From positions 1-43,920 of IMG/VR virus record IMGVR_UViG_3300044636_000287: 43,920 bases of DNA. One strand, written 5' to 3'. Source of the DNA: a virus. A program made the position numbers and the translations under genes. The notes beneath the pieces are model-generated. The model worked only from the letters and a program-made list of their open reading frames with translations. It was not told the DNA's origin and searched no databases. Positions 7,953 to 15,471 of this stretch are shown one piece after another; position 1 is the first letter of the stretch, and every line of letters starts with the position of its first letter.

Positions 7953-10900
7953 ATGCCAGACATCAAGATCTCACAACTTCCTGTAGCAAGCATTGTTAAT
8001 GACAATGACATTGTTGTCTTAAACCAAGGGGGCGACACAAAGACCGCTGCAAAGAGCCTTATTGTTGCTGGACTAGCAACAACAGCTCAACTATCTGGAC
8101 TTAATAGCGCACAGGTCGAAGCCCTAGCGTCAGCACAGATTGCTGCCATCACGCCTGCTTCAATTGGAGCTGTAGCAACTAGTGATGTCATTGCTATCAG
8201 TAACGGTGGAACCGGAGCGACAGACGCTGTTAGTGCGCTGACCAACCTTGGCGGGATTACTTCCGCTCAAGTGCCTGCGTTTGATACACAGCAGCTAAAT
8301 GCTTATGTGCTCAAGTCTGGCTCGACGATGGAAGGTCGCCTTGTCATGGCGGCAACAACAGATCAACCAAAAGCCAACATTGGAAGTGCTTTGCCTAGTG
8401 CTACAGTAAACTCGACTATTGGCGGCGACCTTTGGATTAGCAATCAAAGCAAACTTACATTTTCTCCAACCACAGGAACTGCTGTGGCTGTTGCTGGGCT
8501 TACTCAATCCAACCAATTTAATCAGCAGCAAACCATTGGCGCTGGCACAGCGGTAACCTCGCTTGTGGTTAGCCCAAGCAGTACGGGTCGAGCTGCTACG
8601 TTTGCGGCAAACAGCACTGTTCCTGCTGTTGCAATTACACAAAGCGGCACAGGCGCGGCGTTGTCTGTGGATAGCAAAGGAATCTTGTTCTACGACAACA
8701 CGACTCAGTCTGGAGCAACTCGTCATTACGCAGTAGACTTAGCTGCCACATCGAATCAAGCCGGGACTTCCAATACGGGAGTTACACCAAACACGTTTAC
8801 TTACTCTACTTTTAGTGGTGTACAGGTTGATTCTATTTCGATTTCTGTTGGCACCCTTTTGCTTTTTACTGCACAAGCTGATCCAAAGCAGAATGGGCCT
8901 TGGATTGCAACTACCGCAAATGTCTCTGGAGTATCTGGATTTGTTTTAACTCGCCCCACTTGGTTTAGTGGAGCAATTGGACAAGCAGTCACAATCAGTG
9001 TTGGTCAAGGCAACACAAGGTCTGGATACATTTACACCTGTGGGAAAGCCACAAACGGGTTAATTACTGTTGGGTCTAGTGAGATCGTTGTTTCAGCTGT
9101 TAACTACAACCAGAACGCGCTTACTACAGCGCAGATTACGGGATTTGCGACCACGGCACAGCTTGGTGGCTACGCGACCACTTCGCAGATTGCTGGAATC
9201 GCCTTCACCTCACAGTTGTCTGGCTTTGCCACAACGACACAGCTTGAAGGCTACGCAACCACAACGCAGATTAGCACGCTTCAGCCTGCACTGACATCTG
9301 CCGCGCCCCTTGCGCTTTCGCAGGGTGGCACAGGAGCAACGACTGCTGTTGCTGCGTTGTCTAATCTCGGGGCACTGTCTGCTACGGCTGCTGCTGGCGG
9401 AGATCTGTCTGGCAACTACCCGAACCCAACGGTGGCAAAGCTGCAAGGTATTTCTGTCACCAACGCAACTCCGCTCGATGGGCAGGTGCTACAGTACGAC
9501 ACGGCAACGTCAACTTGGATAGCGGGAGCAGTGCCAAATGGTGGATCTGGTGGTGGAGGACAGATGTTCTTCTTCAACTACAATACGGCAGCAGACGCTC
9601 CAACAACTGGCCTGCCAACAACGCCAACGATTGTTAAAGAACTTGGACGTGTATCAGACACGACTGGAACTAGTTATACATCTGGTGATTTGTCTACAAC
9701 TGGATATGACCTAGTAGTCCACTTTGTCACTGACGTTCTTGATCCGAATATCACAGCCATTCCAGCCGGGCTGTTTGACTTCAACTTCTGGGCGTCATCA
9801 ACTGGAACTACGTCAAATGAGACAATCGTCCAACTTAAGGTCTTCAAGTATGACGGCACGACTGCAACACTACTTGCCACATCAGACGACATCTCGATTT
9901 ACGATCCAACGGTAACTGCACAGTACATCGCTTCGGTGGTATTGCCGCAGACAACTGTTGCGCTCAATGATCGTTTGTACATCCAGTTCTTAGGGAAAGC
10001 CACACAGAACAATAAGACGATCACGTTTAACTTTGGCGCAACACAGCCTTCGCACGTTCACACAACTATCCCATCTGTGGGCGGCAGTGGCCTCGTAAAG
10101 GTCATCAATGGCGTGTTCCAGTCTCCTGCATCGAAGCTACTAAATGAAGATGTAGCTACCAACGCGGCTATCTCGCTGAGTAAGCTAGCCATGTCTGAAG
10201 TAAGTGTCCTTGCAGGGAACGGCTTGACTGGTGGGGGCGATCTTTCGACTAGTCGCACGCTTGCACTAGCTACTACTGGGATCTCTGCCATCACCGCAGG
10301 GTCATCCTCGGTAGTGCCTGTTATTACGACCAACATCTACGGTCAAATCACCGCACTTACGACTGAGGCCATTGCTGTTGGCGGATCTGGCACGGTAACG
10401 TCCATTACGGCTGGCACTGGTCTTACAGGTGGCACGATCACGACAGACGGCATCATTGCCCTTGAGACTGCTGGTCCGGGGGTGTTGACGAACGTAGGTT
10501 CCAGCGCAGCGGTGCCAGTCATTAGCGTGGATGCTTATGGGCGCATCAGTGCGCTTCAGACGGCTTCTTTGTCTCAGCTTGGCGCTGGCACAGTGACGAG
10601 CATTGCGATGACGAGCCAAGTGTCTGGCCTGTCATTTACACCAACAAGCGCAATCACCGACAATGGCACATTCAACCTGACTGGTACGTTGGATATCTCC
10701 AACGGCGGCACTGGGGCAACGGGCGCAGCAGCTGCTCTTAGTAACTTGGGTGGGATTACGTCAGATTCCTTGAGTGGATTTGCTGTTACCTCACAGTTGT
10801 CTGCGTTTACCAATAGCGCCCAAGTGCAGTCTTTGGCGTCTGCTCAGATTGCTGCAATTACCCCAGCCTCAATTGGAGCATTTTCAACTAATGCAGTAAT

Positions 10901-12497
10901 TGCGATTGGCAATGGCGGGACTGGAGCTACTGACGCTCCATCTGCCCTGTCTAATCTTGGAGCTTTGTCTGCAACTGCACCTGCTGGAGGGGACTTGTCT
11001 GGAAGCTACCCAAATCCAACGGTGGCAAAAATTCAAGGTAATACAGTATCTTCCACAACTCCATTAAGCGGACAGGCATTGGTCTACAATGGAACACAAT
11101 GGGAACCTGCCACTACTCCGGGAACAGGAACCGTAACCAGCGTAACCGCAGGCAACGGATTGACTGGTGGCACTATTACTTCCAGCGGAACCATTGCGCT
11201 GTCAACCACAGGACCGGGAGCAATTACAGCAGGATCTAGCTCGGCAGTTCCAGTCATTACCCTTGATGAATATGGGCGCATTAGTGCGCTTTCTACTGCT
11301 CCAATTTCAGGTGGTGGCGGCGGTGGAACTGGCGAAGGAATGCAGTTTGCGACTGTACGTCATAATTCGGCAGTTACTCCAGCAAGCGCAGGAACGGTTA
11401 ACATTAGCGCCTGGGCATTAAGCGCAACAACAATTAACTTCTCTGCCACACCTTCGTTTACGTTGGTTCCCGGGATGGTTCTTAATGTTGCCGGATTAAA
11501 CACAATTGCAATTAGAACTGTAAATAGTCCTACGCAAGTTGTTTTAGCAAGCGGAGCTACAGTGGCAGGATCTGCCACAAATAATGTTACGGTTCAAAAC
11601 ACAACCACAACTACATTTACTGTTAGTCCCGGAGCATTAACTTATGATGGAAGGTTATTGCAGCTTAATGATGTAGTTTTTCTTACAGGACAAGGAGCTG
11701 CTGGGGGATCAACGCCAACAGCGCAAAATGGTCCGTGGGTTGTAACTACGCTTGGAGCAGCTGGAGTTTCAGCAGTATTTACTCGTCCTTCTTGGTTTAC
11801 TGGGACGTTATCTGGGCCAAAACAAGTTGGCATTCAAGGTGGGACAAGTAATTATGGATATACTTTTATTGTTTCAGGAAATGTAGCATTAAACACTTCA
11901 TATCTTGTTGGCGTAGATCCATTGGTTAGTAATGCTATTTCACAAAGAGCTACTATTCCTTTTGTAAACGTAGCCAACACATTTTCAAACCGTCAAACAT
12001 TTGCTGCAAACACAACAACGGTTAACCCGTTTAGCTTTTCGACTGCCAGTCAGTCTTTATTAACTACAGCTACACTTAGTGCTGTCGAATGGGACAACCA
12101 GCAGATGTATGTGACCAGCTCGACGCCTGCTGCTGGGTTGACGCGGAATCCGATTGCAACGGCAATGGTGCCAATCAACAATCAGACTGGCGCAACTGTA
12201 AGCTACACACTTACACACATTAATAGCGGCTCAGATGCTGGAAAGTTAATTGTTGTAAACAGCACAAATGCAGCTACAATTACAATTCCAGATCAAGCCT
12301 CTGCAAACTCAAACTTTCCCATAGGAACCCAAATTCTTATAATGCAAACTGGATCGGGGGCTATAAGTGTTGCCGCAACAGGAGCAGTTACTGTATTGGG
12401 CAAAAATGGAATTAACACATCTGGAGTATACTCCGTAATTTCGTTAATTAAAATTGCATCAAATTTCTGGGTTGTTGCAGGAGATGCTTCAGTATGA
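7953..12497 (+). CDS. Large tail fibre protein, 1514 aa (second fibre cassette)
   Basis: Long modular fibre, the largest gene here. The N-terminus (PDIKISQLPVAS) is the same type as the 306-aa fibre and likely attaches to the tail. Shaft modules recur: AQIAAITPASIGA near residues 63 and 968, NGGTGAT-type modules about five times, GGDLSGNYPNPTVAK near 485 and 1015, and GTVTS-TAG-GLTGG near 818 and 1055. A roughly 100-aa domain with NGPW and RP-WF-G occurs twice, near residues 276-380 and 1216-1329. The C-terminal 110 residues look like a folded tip (FPIGTQILIMQTGSG). It overlaps the next gene by ATGA. Fibre assignment is secure; the receptor is unknown. Confidence 0.88.
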   Translation: MPDIKISQLPVASIVNDNDIVVLNQGGDTKTAAKSLIVAGLATTAQLSGLNSAQVEALASAQIAAITPASIGAVATSDVIAISNGGTGATDAVSALTNLGGITSAQVPAFDTQQLNAYVLKSGSTMEGRLVMAATTDQPKANIGSALPSATVNSTIGGDLWISNQSKLTFSPTTGTAVAVAGLTQSNQFNQQQTIGAGTAVTSLVVSPSSTGRAATFAANSTVPAVAITQSGTGAALSVDSKGILFYDNTTQSGATRHYAVDLAATSNQAGTSNTGVTPNTFTYSTFSGVQVDSISISVGTLLLFTAQADPKQNGPWIATTANVSGVSGFVLTRPTWFSGAIGQAVTISVGQGNTRSGYIYTCGKATNGLITVGSSEIVVSAVNYNQNALTTAQITGFATTAQLGGYATTSQIAGIAFTSQLSGFATTTQLEGYATTTQISTLQPALTSAAPLALSQGGTGATTAVAALSNLGALSATAAAGGDLSGNYPNPTVAKLQGISVTNATPLDGQVLQYDTATSTWIAGAVPNGGSGGGGQMFFFNYNTAADAPTTGLPTTPTIVKELGRVSDTTGTSYTSGDLSTTGYDLVVHFVTDVLDPNITAIPAGLFDFNFWASSTGTTSNETIVQLKVFKYDGTTATLLATSDDISIYDPTVTAQYIASVVLPQTTVALNDRLYIQFLGKATQNNKTITFNFGATQPSHVHTTIPSVGGSGLVKVINGVFQSPASKLLNEDVATNAAISLSKLAMSEVSVLAGNGLTGGGDLSTSRTLALATTGISAITAGSSSVVPVITTNIYGQITALTTEAIAVGGSGTVTSITAGTGLTGGTITTDGIIALETAGPGVLTNVGSSAAVPVISVDAYGRISALQTASLSQLGAGTVTSIAMTSQVSGLSFTPTSAITDNGTFNLTGTLDISNGGTGATGAAAALSNLGGITSDSLSGFAVTSQLSAFTNSAQVQSLASAQIAAITPASIGAFSTNAVIAIGNGGTGATDAPSALSNLGALSATAPAGGDLSGSYPNPTVAKIQGNTVSSTTPLSGQALVYNGTQWEPATTPGTGTVTSVTAGNGLTGGTITSSGTIALSTTGPGAITAGSSSAVPVITLDEYGRISALSTAPISGGGGGGTGEGMQFATVRHNSAVTPASAGTVNISAWALSATTINFSATPSFTLVPGMVLNVAGLNTIAIRTVNSPTQVVLASGATVAGSATNNVTVQNTTTTTFTVSPGALTYDGRLLQLNDVVFLTGQGAAGGSTPTAQNGPWVVTTLGAAGVSAVFTRPSWFTGTLSGPKQVGIQGGTSNYGYTFIVSGNVALNTSYLVGVDPLVSNAISQRATIPFVNVANTFSNRQTFAANTTTVNPFSFSTASQSLLTTATLSAVEWDNQQMYVTSSTPAAGLTRNPIATAMVPINNQTGATVSYTLTHINSGSDAGKLIVVNSTNAATITIPDQASANSNFPIGTQILIMQTGSGAISVAATGAVTVLGKNGINTSGVYSVISLIKIASNFWVVAGDASV

Positions 12498-13312
12498 TTG
12501 CTTTATTTGGAAGTTTAATACCAAAGCCACCAAAAACTCCATTAGATGTAAACTATCTAATAGTAAGTGGAGGAGCTGGATTTGATTATTTTTATTCTTC
12601 TAATGAATCCGCTGGAGGGGGAGGTGGCGGAGGGCATCTTCTATCAACAGCAACATTAACAGCAGCTTCAAATAGAATTATTATTGGAGCTGGAGGAGGT
12701 GTTAGATTTCAAGGAACACAATCTTCTTTAAATGCAATTAAATCAGCATTATCTGGAAATGGAGGTGTGCAAGGTGGCCAATCAGGAGCGTGTGGCGGTG
12801 GCGGTGGATTTATTTCTCAAAATCAAGGAGGAATTGGATCAATAGGAGGAAATGGAGGAAATGGAATACTTGATAGTTCGCCATTTAATTTCAAACGCAC
12901 TGGCGGCGGCGGTGGGTTAGGTGGAAATGGATTTAATGCAACAATAACTGGATCTGGAAATGGCGGAGATGGACTAACTGTTCAAGTTGCTGGAACTCCT
13001 GTTACAATAGGAGGTGGTGGAGGAGGGGGCACAAATTTAGTTACGTCACCAGCACTTGGAGGCTCCGGCGGAGGGGGAAATGGAGAAGCTGGCATCGATG
13101 GCGGAGATTACATATTTGCAACTTCTGGAGCGCCAAACACAGGAGGAGGTTCAGGAGGAGGCGCGAATCACAGGCCAGCGAATGGTGGGTCTGGAGTAGT
13201 TTATATTTGGTATCCCGGATCTACAGAAAAAGCAATCGGAGGCATAATTACAAAACCATCAGGGTTTGTGCTTCACACATTTAATACCTCTGGTAATTTA
13301 AATATCTTATGA
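12494..13312 (+). CDS. Glycine-rich tail-tip adhesin, 272 aa (second)
   Basis: Paralogue of the 282-aa adhesin, with polyglycine runs separated by short loops and a GSGVVYIWYPG strand near residue 235 followed by FVLHTFNTSGNLNI. The gene is AT-richer in its codon choice outside the Gly runs than the fibre before it, suggesting a different recent history. The start overlaps the fibre stop and its stop overlaps the next start (ATGA at both ends). The likely job is receptor recognition at the tip of the long fibre; this is inference from composition and context. Confidence 0.75.
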   Translation: MIALFGSLIPKPPKTPLDVNYLIVSGGAGFDYFYSSNESAGGGGGGGHLLSTATLTAASNRIIIGAGGGVRFQGTQSSLNAIKSALSGNGGVQGGQSGACGGGGGFISQNQGGIGSIGGNGGNGILDSSPFNFKRTGGGGGLGGNGFNATITGSGNGGDGLTVQVAGTPVTIGGGGGGGTNLVTSPALGGSGGGGNGEAGIDGGDYIFATSGAPNTGGGSGGGANHRPANGGSGVVYIWYPGSTEKAIGGIITKPSGFVLHTFNTSGNLNIL

Positions 13313-13641
13313 GTCACTTTGCTGAAATCATCGACGGTGTAGTGCAGCGAGTTATCGTTGCGGAACAAGACTTCATTGACTCTATTCCCGGTCAATGGGT
13401 TCAGACTAGCTACAACACACACGCTGGGCAACATCCAGAAGGACGTCCTTTACGCAAGAACTATGCTGGTATTGGCCATGTCTACGACAGTGTGCGAGAT
13501 GCTTTCTATGCGCCCCAACCACATCCTTCGTGGACGCTCGATGAAGAGACATGCTTCTGGAATCCACCAACACCGTATCCAGCGGATGGCAATGCATATA
13601 CATGGAACGAAGAGTCCTTGTCTTGGGTTGCCGTTTTTTAA
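13309..13641 (+). CDS. Small tail-associated protein with aquatic-phage motif, 110 aa
   Basis: The N-terminal half (FAEIIDGVVQRVIVAEQDFID) and the C-terminal half, with PQPHPSWTLDEETCFWNPP and YTWNEESLSWV, match a small domain I recall from cyanophage and other aquatic phage tail regions. It often occurs beside or fused to fibre proteins. Its function is unknown, perhaps fibre assembly or tip decoration. It is coupled to the glycine-rich adhesin by an ATGA overlap, which ties it to the fibre cassette. Confidence 0.68.
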   Translation: MSHFAEIIDGVVQRVIVAEQDFIDSIPGQWVQTSYNTHAGQHPEGRPLRKNYAGIGHVYDSVRDAFYAPQPHPSWTLDEETCFWNPPTPYPADGNAYTWNEESLSWVAVF

Positions 13642-13644
13642 TTT

Positions 13645-13905
13645 ATGCCAAGAAAATCCGTATCCCTAGCAGTTGGTCGCGGTGAAAAGCTTCCTGTGTC
13701 TAAAGGCGCAGGACTGACAGCCAAAGGTCGAGCCAAATACAACAGGGCCACAGGCAGTAATTTAAAAGCTCCTGCACCTAACCCAAAGACAAAGGCTGAC
13801 GCTGGACGCAAGAAGAGTTTTTGCGCTAGAATGGCTGGTGTCGTAGCCAAGGCTAAAGGCCCGGCAGAACGGGCTAGAGCAAGCATGAGACGCTGGAAGT
13901 GCTAA
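13645..13905 (+). CDS. Small basic conserved phage protein (DUF6321-like), 86 aa
   Basis: Highly basic protein. It has the signature GLTAKGRAKYNRATGSNLKA, then a Pro- and Lys-rich spacer, then KKSFCARM and a C-terminal ASMRRWKC. I recall this conserved small family (DUF6321-like) from many aquatic phages, with no proven function. The charge suggests nucleic-acid binding or packaging within the virion, but this is inference. TAA, three Ts and ATG at its start show the SD-less junction used in this operon. Confidence 0.7.
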   Translation: MPRKSVSLAVGRGEKLPVSKGAGLTAKGRAKYNRATGSNLKAPAPNPKTKADAGRKKSFCARMAGVVAKAKGPAERARASMRRWKC

Positions 13906-13909
13906 CTTT

Positions 13910-14056
13910 ATGAAACGAGGACTCTACGCCAACATCCACGCCAAGCGCGAGCGTATTGCCGCTGGCAGCAAAGAACGTATGCGGAAGCCCGGATCGAAGG
14001 GTGCCCCAACTACAAAGGCGTTTAGACAATCGGCCAAGACAGCTAAGAAGAAGTAA
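13910..14056 (+). CDS. Small basic conserved phage protein, 48 aa
   Basis: 48-aa lysine- and arginine-rich protein beginning MKRGLYANIHAKRERIAAG with KPGSKGAPT in the middle and ending TAKKK. This short sequence is a recurrent phage protein of unknown role, usually next to the DUF6321-like protein as it is here. It starts four bases after the previous stop and ends two bases before the next ATG. Its length and charge make a DNA- or RNA-binding or capsid-packaged role plausible, but this is unproven. Confidence 0.68.
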   Translation: MKRGLYANIHAKRERIAAGSKERMRKPGSKGAPTTKAFRQSAKTAKKK

Positions 14057-14058
14057 TT

Positions 14059-14274
14059 ATGAAATACATACTTGAGCGAATCAAAGAACCATCCACATGG
14101 CGCGGCGTGTTTGCGCTACTTACCGCAGTCGGGATTAAGCTGCACCCAGAGATGCAAGAGGCTATTCTGACCACTGGGCTGGCGCTTATCGGGCTAATCA
14201 ACGTCATCCGCAGGGAGTCCAATGATACAAAACCTACTGCAAATCCTGCGCCTGTGGTTGGAGATCAAGGCTAA
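14059..14274 (+). CDS. Holin-like membrane protein, 71 aa
   Basis: Two hydrophobic stretches (about residues 14-28 and 34-51) flank a short polar turn, followed by a charged and Pro-rich tail. The opening EPSTWRGVFALLTAVGI is typical of small phage holin-like proteins encoded just before lysis enzymes. It would form inner-membrane lesions that release the endolysin. It lies five genes upstream of the M15 peptidase. Its 3' end overlaps the next gene by 53 bases. A second holin-like gene is also present (14575), so which one acts as the holin is uncertain. Confidence 0.6.
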   Translation: MKYILERIKEPSTWRGVFALLTAVGIKLHPEMQEAILTTGLALIGLINVIRRESNDTKPTANPAPVVGDQG

Positions 14275-14443
14275 ACGGGCATCATGGGAGCTAGAGCGTG
14301 ACATAGCCAAGTACTGCGATGATGTCGAAACTCAGATCCTTGAGGCTAGGGCCAGTGGCCGTGATGCTTTGGCTGACAGGTTGCGCTACCAGTTCACGCG
14401 ATCAAGCAAGATACTTATATCCACCCAGCAAGGAGATACTTGA
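14222..14443 (+). CDS. Small lysis-region protein, 73 aa, overlaps lipoprotein gene
   Basis: Charged helical protein with an amphipathic N-terminus (IQNLLQILRLWLEIKAKR) and a heptad-like middle (YCDDVETQILEARASGRDALADRLR). It overlaps the upstream holin-like gene by 53 bases and the downstream lipoprotein gene by 125 bases in another frame. The nested layout recalls spanin pairs (Rz/Rz1), in which the inner-membrane partner overlaps a small lipoprotein, but a clear transmembrane anchor is missing. Inner-spanin function is therefore a guess. Confidence 0.5.
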   Translation: MIQNLLQILRLWLEIKAKRASWELERDIAKYCDDVETQILEARASGRDALADRLRYQFTRSSKILISTQQGDT

Positions 14444-14570
14444 GCTTCAGGCTGGACAGACGTACACTGCCGAGGTGGCACAGAAATGGCATTCAGACTC
14501 CCGATACCAGCAACTTGAGCTGGAGTTGATTGATGCCACTTCTGTCGCCAAACAATCTCAACACAGGTAA
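14319..14570 (+). CDS. Small lipoprotein, outer-spanin candidate, 83 aa
   Basis: N-terminal signal with basic start (MMSKLRSLRLG), hydrophobic core (PVAVMLWL) and a lipobox LTGC at residues 19-22, so Cys22 should be lipidated after signal peptidase II cleavage. The mature part is about 60 residues, polar and charged. Small lipoproteins overlapping another lysis gene are the hallmark of outer spanins, which help disrupt the outer membrane. The lipobox is clear; the spanin assignment rests on context. If right, it implies a Gram-negative host. Confidence 0.58.
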   Translation: MMSKLRSLRLGPVAVMLWLTGCATSSRDQARYLYPPSKEILELQAGQTYTAEVAQKWHSDSRYQQLELELIDATSVAKQSQHR

Positions 14571-14574
14571 TGCA

Positions 14575-14751
14575 ATGGAAAGCCCCGGTGAAATGTTAGA
14601 CGATCTTAAAGAAATTGGCTCTGTTTTGGGCATAAACGTAGCCGCAATTGCGTTGTCTTTAAGCGAGATCGAGCAAACAGTTCGCATTCTGGGTGGCATT
14701 GCCGCAATCTTTTATACGCTGACCAAGATATACAAGCTGTTACACAAATGA
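14575..14751 (+). CDS. Second holin-like protein (class II type), 58 aa
   Basis: Residues about 17-27 (LGINVAAIALS) and 33-50 (VRILGGIAAIFYTLTKIY) are hydrophobic and separated by the charged SEIEQ. The pattern of a helix, an EIEQ-type loop, then a helix ending in IYKLL is like small class II podophage holins. The ATG at 14575 is chosen because an earlier in-frame ATG at 14530 lies inside the lipoprotein gene. It overlaps the peptidase start by ATGA, directly coupling it to the endolysin, which favours it as the true holin. Confidence 0.58.
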   Translation: MESPGEMLDDLKEIGSVLGINVAAIALSLSEIEQTVRILGGIAAIFYTLTKIYKLLHK

Positions 14752-15224
14752 TTGACGAACGGTCAGCCAAGTTCATAGCAACGCTGTCACCTGAAGTCAG
14801 GGACGCCTTTATTGCGTTCATCGTAGACGCTAAAGAACTGGTTGCTCAAAATGGACTGGACTACAAGGTCATCTGTGGAACTAGGACGTTCGAGGAACAA
14901 GCGGCGCTGTACGCCAAGGGGCGCACGGCTCCGGGGCCAAAGGTGACTAATGCCAAACCAGGATCGTCCATGCACAACTTCGGACTCGCCATCGACTGTG
15001 GCGTGTTCAAGGGTAAAGTGTACATGGATGGCAGCACACCCGCTGACGCAAAGCTCGCTGACCTTATGCATAAACACGCCTCAACCTTGTGTGCAAAGCA
15101 CAAGCTGCGTTGGGGCGGCAAATTCAAGAAGCTATACGATGCGCCTCATTTTGAGTATGATACTCCTTATTCTCTTGCTGATCTGCGTGTTCGCCGGACC
15201 AAGGGACAATCCTTAATCGCCTAA
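14748..15224 (+). CDS. M15-family peptidoglycan endopeptidase (endolysin)
   Basis: 158-aa zinc peptidase of the VanY / L-Ala-D-Glu peptidase type, which cleaves peptide stems of the host wall at lysis. Visible motifs are GTRTFEEQ near residues 44-51, the zinc site S-x-H-x-x-G-x-A-x-D (SMHNFGLAID, His76 and Asp83), and the third ligand motif DAPHFEY (His134). The length matches single-domain phage M15C enzymes, and there is no separate cell-wall-binding domain. No signal peptide is seen, so a holin is required. It is the last member of the lysis block. Confidence 0.9.
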   Translation: MIDERSAKFIATLSPEVRDAFIAFIVDAKELVAQNGLDYKVICGTRTFEEQAALYAKGRTAPGPKVTNAKPGSSMHNFGLAIDCGVFKGKVYMDGSTPADAKLADLMHKHASTLCAKHKLRWGGKFKKLYDAPHFEYDTPYSLADLRVRRTKGQSLIA

Positions 15225-15228
15225 CTCT

Positions 15229-15471
15229 ATGAAATCGATGAAAGCAATGCTGGCCATCCTTGGTGGCCCTATGGGCGGCAAAAGCCGCTCCTGTCCCGAA
15301 TGCGATTCCCCAATGGAGTCTGACGGCACTTGTTCCGAGTGCGGTTACGGCGAAGAGGAAGAGTACGAGGGAGAGGAAGAGGGCGAGGATGAAGGTCATA
15401 TGGAGCGCATGGTTGAACTGCGTGACGATCTCCAGCGGGTTGTAGACAAGCTCAGTAAGCTTATTTCCTAA
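15229..15471 (+). CDS. Zinc-ribbon / acidic coiled protein, 80 aa
   Basis: A CPEC...CSEC zinc ribbon (Cys22, Cys25, Cys34 and Cys37 by count) is followed by a highly acidic run of Glu and Gly and a short amphipathic helix (LRDDLQRVVDKLSKLI). It lies between endolysin and the large tail protein, and its stop overlaps the next ATG by one base (TAATG). I do not recognise the family. The helix could oligomerise and the acidic part could mimic nucleic acid, but no function can be assigned. Confidence 0.6.
   Translation: MKSMKAMLAILGGPMGGKSRSCPECDSPMESDGTCSECGYGEEEEYEGEEEGEDEGHMERMVELRDDLQRVVDKLSKLIS

Noticed and set aside
6143-13312. Diversity-generating retroelement acting on fibre or tip genes
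   Set aside because: No reverse transcriptase gene or template repeat was found.
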